A DNA stretch of 64,000 bases from Eucalyptus grandis. Its lineage: Eukaryota; Streptophyta; Magnoliopsida; Myrtales; Myrtaceae. Positions 56,976 to 64,000 of this stretch are shown one piece after another (position 1 is the stretch's first letter; each line of letters begins with the position of its first letter). The position numbers and the translations under genes were made by a program. Location: the NCBI RefSeq assembly GCF_016545825.1, contig NC_052612.1:1302001-1366000 (forward strand), written 5' to 3'. The notes under the pieces are model-generated. The model was not told the DNA's origin, ran no database searches, and was given only the letters and a program-made list of their open reading frames with translations.

Positions 56976-58520
56976 GAAAAACGCGCTGCATTGACGAATA
57001 AACACTACACGATTCGCAAAACCCCCCCCCCCAAGCTGCAGCCATTAGCCCGACAATTACCAAATGAATTCGAGCCATGAATCTACTCCATATCGTCTCC
57101 AACCCAAATTAAATTAACCCCAAGAAAACACGATTAAACAGCGCAGCTTGACCCGCAGAAACCACCGCCTCCGACCAAATCCTTAACAAACTAGCAGATG
57201 AACAAATTTGAGGAATTCCTCTCTGCACAACCGACCCAGGCGACAAATTGTTTTTGAAAATAAAAAAGAGAATGTAATGAAAACGCGTTCGGGTAATCTA
57301 GCATAGTGAAGTCTTTATATTCATTTAATCTCTCTCACACACTTAATTTCGATTTCTGATTGATCTATTAAAAGCTGATTAGGTCTCGTGGTGGTGCTCG
57401 GCCTTGATTGATGGTGCCGCGAGGATGGGTAGTCTCTACCTGATGTGACTCCCGTCCCTGGGATGGTGCTCGTGCGGCTCTCGGTGAATCCAAGTCAACA
57501 ATTGAATCTCTCTGAGAAGCTTCATTGAGTTTGCCGATGGCCAGCAAACACCCAAAGTACAACTTTTCCCCCCTACCCTGGGGAATTTCTCACACCACCA
57601 TGTCGAACAGATTGCTCGATATAGTCTTTTTGTTTATCATTGTGGATATATGTTATGATGGTTATCTCTTAATGCTAGTGATTTCTCTTAGTTGGATTGT
57701 TTTTCAAGATGTTATCTTCAGGTTGCCACATCAATTTATATTTTAACAGTAGATATAATTTGAGATTTTTTATGGTACAAATCTTAAAAAGAATTGGGTC
57801 TTTTGAGTTGACTTGATTAACTATGATCTTTCAAATAGTTGGCAATTTTGGGAAAGTGGAAGTTCATTTGCTGCTTCTTTGTTCCTTGTATCCACGAGCG
57901 ACGGAATACTTAGAATTAGAGTTGATTTTGAGGACAAGTATGGAGGATAGGAGAGTGAAGATTAGAAGATTTAAAGTGATTTGGAAAGCTCGTCAAAAAA
58001 CTATATGCATCTCATGTGGATTGGGAGGGACTTGAAGATCTATGTGGCAATTCTTGTTTATATATACATATGCATAACCCCATACTTGAGGTATCAGCCA
58101 TTGCAAATTCATACAAGAACAGCACCAAGAAAGGTAATCATCAGACATAACTTTAACTCGAAGAGAAAGAGGGTGAGCCAAGCAATTCGAATTGGGGGGA
58201 GGGTATTGAGTGTGTGAAAGCCCGCGACTTAGTGATAGTGGTGGCAATAGTGGCAACTAGTGCCAAGATGCTCGAGCATCTAGTGGTGGACATGGCACGA
58301 AGTCTTGGGGCCAGTATTGGTGGGTGACTTTGGAAGTGCTACCAATGGCCACGACTAAATCTAGCATAATTGCTAAGTTCACTCATAGCGGTGGTTAAAA
58401 TCACTTTTGAAAGTGTTACGCAACATGACGCTATACGTCTAAAACATGAATTTTCACACATTTAATTACCCTTCTTGCCTAATTTGAACTTTGATTTAGC
58501 AAGAAGGGCATTTCATCTTG
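56976..58520. repeat. Noncoding tail of unit 5
   Basis: This is collinear with the tails of units 3 and 4 but stops after 'gatttagcaagaagggcatttcatctt' (58520), before the RRP43 scrap. Block A begins within about 30 bp. No gene is seen. Confidence 0.6.
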
Positions 58521-58547
58521 AATAAGATTAGTAGTCACGGAAATTTG

Positions 58548-59247
58548 ACATGTCACGCGTTTATTAACAATGTTACGTAGCTTGACAACACATAATTATA
58601 ATATGAAATTTCACGGACATAATTATGCTTATTGATTAATATGATCTTCAATTTAGCACAAAGGGTATATTTATGTCCAATGTGTGGATTAATGTTCATG
58701 GGTATCAATCTAGATCCAATACTATTTCAAGTGTGTTTAAAAACATCGTGGGGAAAGCTTTTAGAAAAATGTAAAGAATTTTTAGTGAGAGGGTTTTTCC
58801 AAAATGCAAATAGCATTTGATAAGATGTAATTTATAAACATAACTTACTTAAATATCATTTGAAAAACACTATATTTTGTAAAGGTCCATGCTATTTTTT
58901 TTTCAAACATTTGTTGATGAAACTTAGCAATACAAGACTGGCTTGCTAATAACTAAATCTAGTCTCGTTGGTGGCTCGCTGGTGGCCTGAACCTGGCAAC
59001 GTTGATGGAGGTGTGGACATTTTTTTAATTTATAGAAGATTAGAAAAGTTAAAGTTGGAAAAAAATGTATATTTATTTTTCGAAAATACTCCAAACTCAA
59101 AGTACTTCTAGGATTTTGGAAATGCAGCAAATTTCTCCAAAGAAATTTGTGGAGCCATATTTGCATTTATCTAGGATATTTTTAAAGCCCAATGGGCTTT
59201 GAGAAGGTGGTTTCCCAGACTCACACTTCACCGTCAAACGACACGTG
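58548..59247. repeat. Repeat block A, copy 3
   Basis: This is very close to copy 1 (1-966) but without the SINE; it holds the empty SINE site GCACAAAGGGTA once at 58656. It runs on into the gene-start segment exactly as copy 2 does. Confidence 0.85.
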
Positions 59248-59850
59248 GCGAAATTGGAGGGAGAGTTGACGGGGACAACCCCGCCCTACCCGGTCGACGA
59301 ATTTGAAGGCCGCGGCCTCGCGACCAAAGCCCAACCCCCCACCCGCCCCCACGTTCCCTTTCCACGCTTGACTAAGGCGTTGCTGCTCCGCAAATGCCCT
59401 CTCCCTCTCCCCTTATTTACCCGAATGCCACCCCGGTCGTCGCCGTAATTTCGGCGACTCCACGAGGGCCGTCGAGTCCAAATGGGGGGGAGAATTTGGG
59501 AATCGTCATCATGGTAGTGTAGCGCAGGTGCAGGTACGGAAGCGAATGAAGCCAAGCTTCTCTGTATCTCTCTCTCTCTCTCTCTCGCTCTGTGTCTAGC
59601 GCGTTTTCGCGTCCTCACCTCTTCGGGCGATCGCCTCCTTTTGACTTCGTCGCGATGGAGAAGAAGGACGATCCGACATTTCCCGGGAAACTGCTCGATT
59701 CTCGTGGTTTCGTTGCTTCTGCAATGGAACCGGCGTTAATTCTGTCTCGGCGAGCAATCGCGCTGTCCTACTCCTCATTAGCTTAGCTGCGGGTTTTTTG
59801 AGAGATGATGCTGGAGATGGGGTTCAATTGCGGGTCTTTGTAAAAGCAGA
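59248..59850 (+). other. 5' end of the unidentified gene, second copy
   Basis: This matches 4250-5060 with about 275 bp absent. A (TC)n leader tract lies at 59567-59590. The ATG at 59655 opens MEKKDDPTFPGKLLDSRGFV, ASAMEPALILSRRAIALSYS, with a stop at 59784 (43 residues). The lack of the 275 bp could mean precise loss of an intron or a simple deletion. The protein is not recognised. Confidence 0.45.
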
Positions 59851-59902
59851 AGATGAAACCGACGGGGAATCCTAGACGAAAGAGAGAGAAATGGGTGGAG
59901 AA

Positions 59903-60608
59903 GTAAGTAGCACTGATACCGATACACGACACGCAATATAACACGACACGACACGATATATCAACACGTTACAAAAAATAAATAATTCCGACTCGTTGGG
60001 ACATATTGTATATTATATATATTATATTATTATTTTTTTTATGATTATTTCAATTAAATTAATATTATTCAAATTCACAAATAAATAAATAATAATAAAA
60101 TCCTATAATAAATTTACACTAAAAATATTAATCCACAATTTATTAATATCATTCATTGTTTCAATTTAACAAATTCAATTCCATTTCAATAAATCCATAA
60201 AACTTGGAAAAAAAAAAGTAATTCACATTCTAAACTTGCATGTCGGACGTGTCAAAAGAAAAAAAGAAAAAATTTGAGGTTAAATTGTGTATCACGAGAG
60301 TAAGAGTCAAAAGAGAAAAAAAGAAAATATTAAATTTTTTTCTTTCCTAATTTGTTATTTTTATTATTGATTTTAATTTTTTTCATATATATATTTTGAC
60401 ACTTCATTTATTGAAAATTTTTAAAATTGACCTCGCATGTTATGATCGTGTATTGGAAAGTCGTATGTCAAAATTCTGAGTCAAGTGTAAAAAAATGTCG
60501 AAAAGTTGACTAGATTTCGGATTTTTTTATACGTGTTAACCGAGTGTTGAAGAGATCGGACACATGTCGAAGTGTTTAACACGACACGAAGGCTTTCAAG
60601 AGTTCCTA
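59903..60608. mobile_element. Non-autonomous DNA element, 9-bp target duplication
   Basis: GGTGGAGAA stands at 59894-59902 and 60609-60617. The matching sequence at 7855-7875 (gcgggtgaaaaacaggg) is uninterrupted. The ends carry related 'cgacacg' motifs (gatacacgacacgcaatata on the left, taacacgacacgaagg on the right), and the middle is AT-rich. There is no protein. The duplication length suits a Mutator-like element. Confidence 0.7.
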
Positions 60609-60617
60609 GGTGGAGAA

Positions 60618-61380
60618 TGGGGCACGCACGATGAATCTTGGTGGCGTTAAAATGAGATGAACCATGTACATACTACACGGTGGTGGCTCTTAGAATGGAC
60701 AAAAGAATACAACTAGATGGTCCTTTTCATAGGTATTCAAATCACATGCATGAGGTCCTAATCTTTAAAAAAAATGTTAATGTCATTACATAAATCTATT
60801 AAATTTAAAAGATGAAAAACACTTGAAACATTAATTTTACAACTAATAACGAAATCATTATGTAATGAAATCACTTCTAATTCCTTTTGCTCAAATTAAA
60901 TTGCTCTAAGAGGACTCTCTAGTGACCTAAAATTAAGACCAATGATATCGATTATACATAAAATAAATGAAGTAAAGAGAAAATCAAGATAAGAATAATG
61001 AATTATAAAAGAAAAAAGTTTACTTTCCCGATCCTAATCTCGTAGATGAAGATGTGCAGGGACCTAAAACATTACAAAATCAATCTTAAAATTACATGAG
61101 TCAAAGCTAAAGTTTAAAAAAGAAGAAGAAGAGAGAAACGACTCAGTCAATTGAATGCCTTTTATTAGAATATCATCACGTTGGGTTATCAAGAAAACTT
61201 TAACGCCTGGCTAATGTTTGACCTGTCTTTTTCCTTGGCTGACGACCGTTGAGCCAAGCAATATCCAAATTAAAATTAACTAATAGAGAGACGACGCGCG
61301 CTCGTGTTGCTCAAACGAAGATGGGGCCGACCTCGCCAGGTTGGAGGTGACACAGACCTGCTTACTTAAACGAAGACGCG
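60618..61380. other. Noncoding stretch before cassette 6
   Basis: 60618-61130 matches 7860-8320 ('gatgaatcttggtggcgtt', 'tccttttcataggtattcaa'). 61140-61380 is private sequence leading into the leader block, with a short repeated 'gacgcgcgctcgtgttgctc' (61292 and 61375). No gene is seen. Confidence 0.55.
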
Positions 61381-62446
61381 CGCTCGTGTTGCTCCTACCC
61401 TCGTCTGCACTCATCGACGTCCCAGCTCCAGCCCGTGATCGACGACGACAGCACTGCCCCCCCCACTCCTGACGCCTGCTGCTCGCCGCCGCCGCCTCCT
61501 TTCTTCCGACGAGCTGCTTTACTGTCCAACCCACGCACGACGAGCTCCGACGGCACTGCCCTCTCCTCTTGCCGAACCTGTCTGTCGGCATTCCTCTATC
61601 TCCAAAAAAATAAAGATCCTCCCTCAAATTTGGGATTCTGAAGCTGAGAGCCTTTTTTGTGTAGCAATTCTTCTCTAGGCCTTGATTTCTTCTTTCGTAC
61701 GTTCTCGTCTGGCCCGGCCCGGCGGGAGGCCGTCGTGTCCGTCGCTGAACCTAATGAGCTCCCCCTGCTTTCCACACCTCCAGCTACCGGAGACGACGCA
61801 GCTGCTCTCTGTCCCCAGGAACTTCCGTTGCATCCTGATCCCGAGCCGACGTGCTTGTGATCCTTCCTCGTGACGACGAAACCACTTTCTCTTTTCGCAG
61901 GTTCGCTCGGCGTCCCTTACGGCTTCGTCTTGCGTTGCCAACCGCGGCCCAAAGTCACTACTGAGACGAGATGGCCGAGCTGTGTCACAAATTGTTGGCC
62001 TAATCACCGCCGCGCGCACCTTGCCAAACTGCCACCGTGGCCATCCTTTGCTAGGGAGCACCGTATCGGTCATCCGTCAAGGCGATTCCGATGAAGTCCA
62101 AATTTGGCACTATTATACTGTGAAGTTAGGTAAAATCTCGTCCGAATTTATTTGCGTTTTTGCATGTGATTGTGCACTCTTAGCAGAAATCACCTTCGCT
62201 AAAATCTATTTGCACACGCCTTCAGCTTGCTAGATGATCTTTTTTCGTGCCTGTGTGCTGACCACTTACCATTAACATACAGTATATTCCCGAGGATCTC
62301 CGTCTTCATCTCTGTGTGCTCGGCCGCGGAAGCATTCCAAAAACCTCAGCTCACTTCTTAGCCAGGCCACGCCACACCAAGTTACCAACCTTTTTTTCTC
62401 TTCTAGGGAGAGAGAGAGGGGTCTGGAAGGAATATGCTTGCCAAAT
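61380..62446 (+). promoter_or_regulatory. GC-rich leader block of TIR6
   Basis: This is homologous to the leader blocks of TIR2, TIR4 and TIR5 in the same order of landmarks; the likely donor (aagttag|GTAAAATC) is near 62129. Part of its sequence ('cctcgtgacgacgaaaccac') is shared only with the TIR2 leader, so cassettes 2 and 6 are close here. Confidence 0.5.
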
Positions 62447-62912
62447 ATGGCACACTCAAAGACCATAGCATCATCAGAAATTCAGTACGATGTGTACTTG
62501 AGTTTTAGTGGAGCGGATACTCATTTTGACTTCGCAGACTTCCTCAATAGAGACTTGAATAATGCCGGAATCTGCGTATTTAGGGACGAAGATGCAATCA
62601 AGGTGGGCGATAAGATTGGTGAGACAATTCTACAAGCTATTGACAACTCTAAAATCTACATACCCATAATTTCTCAAACTTATCGTGACCGCAAATGGTG
62701 TCTTGTTGAGCTTGAACACATGATGAACAATGTGTCTCGGTCAAAGGGTAGAGCAAAGATTTTCCCCATCTTTTATAAGGTGGAACCTAGGGATGTTAAA
62801 ATTGGACTCCATGCCCAATGAATGCTTCCTCCGAAGTCGAACTTAGGGCGTTCAAAGAGGCACTTGCAAAGGTTGCTCAAATCAAGGGATGGAAGGTCAA
62901 GGAGGGACAAAG
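62447..62912 (+). pseudogene. TIR6 exon 1, single-base frameshift
   Basis: It is intact from MAHSKTIASSEIQYDVYLS (one residue longer than the other copies) through WCLVEL and IFPIFYKVEPRDVK. Then one base is lost ('gttaaaattgg' for 'gttaaacatcgg') and a stop follows at 62819, giving 124 residues. The rest of the exon, ASSEVELRAFKEALAKVAQI to the donor at 62913, stays readable in the next frame. All catalytic motifs are before the break, but the last strand and helix are lost. Confidence 0.85.
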
Positions 62913-63490
62913 GTAAAAGTACCTTTAAGATGCCTACCTAATTCTTTTTTTTTTTTTTGGGTTTTTGTTTTAGGGGATAAAATCTTGCCCTATCAAATCA
63001 TTTATTTTCTTCTTCTTTGTTAAATGGAAAATTTTGAAAACTACCTTTGACTCCAAGTGCTGCTCCTATTGAACTTTACATCCTCTACTCGAGACATGTT
63101 CCCTAATATTTCAGTTGTTATAGCTACCGCTGGCACTAGGGAATTTGTTAAGGGTTTTGGGTTTATATGATTTGTCATCAACAAATTGTAGTGTTCAATG
63201 TACGACCTTGAATTTGTCTACATTTTCTCCCTATTACAAGTGCTGAAAATATTTTCCAGGCTTAGCTATAAATGCGGAAATTTTGCTTGAGCATCATGCG
63301 GTAGTCACTTGGTAATTTCAGCCGTCATGTAAACCACTACCATATAGAAAAATGCATCCGGTGAATTGAATTCTACTAAATTAGCATATATTGATTACTT
63401 AGTGTATTTAGATATCATTTGTAACCATGTGCGATGTGTGGGTATGAATTAAATCTAGTCAACTAATGAAAGCATTTTTGTGTATGGTAG

Positions 63491-63625
63491 TCAAGCAAAA
63501 ATTGCCGATTTGGTCGTTCGAAAGGTTTTGGAGGAGCTGGGCAGAAAGATGAGTCACGACGAAGCATTTAATTGAGCTTGATGACGAGACACGGTCACTT
63601 GAAGACTCACGTGATAGTACGATAT
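63491..63625 (+). pseudogene. TIR6 exon 2, broken
   Basis: It opens SQAKIADLVVRKVLEELGR and then loses one A (gcagaaagatgag), as TIR1 does at the same place, and has further small losses ('cacgacgaagc'). The shared lesion may mean that TIR1 and TIR6 derive from one already damaged copy. Confidence 0.7.
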
Positions 63626-64000
63626 CTTCTTCTTCATCAATATACAATTGACGCCCGTCAATGCACGGATTTGAAATTTGATCTGTTCTAATCTCGCTTT
63701 GATGCTATAATTTGGTAAAACTACACAAATTACAAGAAGTTATATGTTATTCGAAAATTTACTTGGACAAAAATGATTTTCGGATCAATTAGTGTTCCTT
63801 CAACGTGTTATTTTTTTGCAAATGTTGTTTCCTATAAATTAAATAAATACACAACCGCAAGTCTCATAAAATTTAATTTTTAAATTTATTTCTTGCTGTA
63901 TAATTCATTGTTGGGTTGTGTGATATGACAAGTGTTTATTTATTTATTTTTATGTCATACCGTTTGCAATAATTGCCCTCTTGAACGTTCACATGTTGCG

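Noticed and set aside
1..64000. tRNA, rRNA or snoRNA genes
   Set aside because: Apart from the tRNA-like head of the SINE I saw no cloverleaf with intact A and B boxes and no rRNA sequence.

Overview
This is plant nuclear DNA: genes are split by GT-AG introns, tandem arrays carry TIR-domain immune-receptor exons, and GT8 galacturonosyltransferase, pentatricopeptide-repeat and exosome-subunit fragments are all recognisable. The style of the TIR exons and of the GC-rich terminal-inverted-repeat elements suggests Myrtaceae, probably Eucalyptus or a relative. That taxon call is inference; the plant call is secure.

The window is a decayed tandem array of six copies of a cassette carrying a TIR-only gene. 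Exon 1 starts sit at 1039, 9824, 26350, 39317, 50099 and 62447, here called TIR1 to TIR6. A full cassette is: a GC-rich leader block of about 1 kb, the TIR exon, an intron, a short second exon, a reverse-strand LINE reverse-transcriptase scrap, and a purine-rich low-complexity block. In cassettes 3 to 5 about 9 kb of further shared sequence follows: a GAUT1/4-like galacturonosyltransferase exon scrap, a PPR scrap, an unidentified multi-exon gene ('gene X') interrupted by a 0.27-kb solo LTR, noncoding tail and, in units 3 and 4, a reverse-strand scrap of exosome subunit RRP43. No NB-ARC or LRR sequence follows any TIR exon. TIR2 and TIR4 keep both exons open. TIR1 has an intact TIR exon but a stop in exon 2. 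TIR3, TIR5 and TIR6 are frameshifted.

Region by region: 1-966 is repeat block A with a SINE inserted. 966-3565 is cassette 1, which lacks the usual leader. 3575-8700 holds a second A block and the 5' part of an unidentified gene. 8700-14260 is cassette 2, whose purine block has grown into a 2-kb minisatellite with a 75-bp unit. 14260-26320 is an island of non-autonomous DNA transposons and duplicated cassette 5' flank. 26320-38200 is unit 3, 38290-48118 unit 4, 48960-58520 unit 5. 58548-61150 is a third A block plus gene start. 61380-64000 is cassette 6, cut by the window edge.

The only genes I would expect to make protein are the TIR genes, mainly TIR2 and TIR4, possibly TIR1 as a short TIR-only product. 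Everything else looks like pseudogene pieces carried along by segmental duplication. Several insertions can be dated relative to the duplications because other units supply the empty or occupied site.
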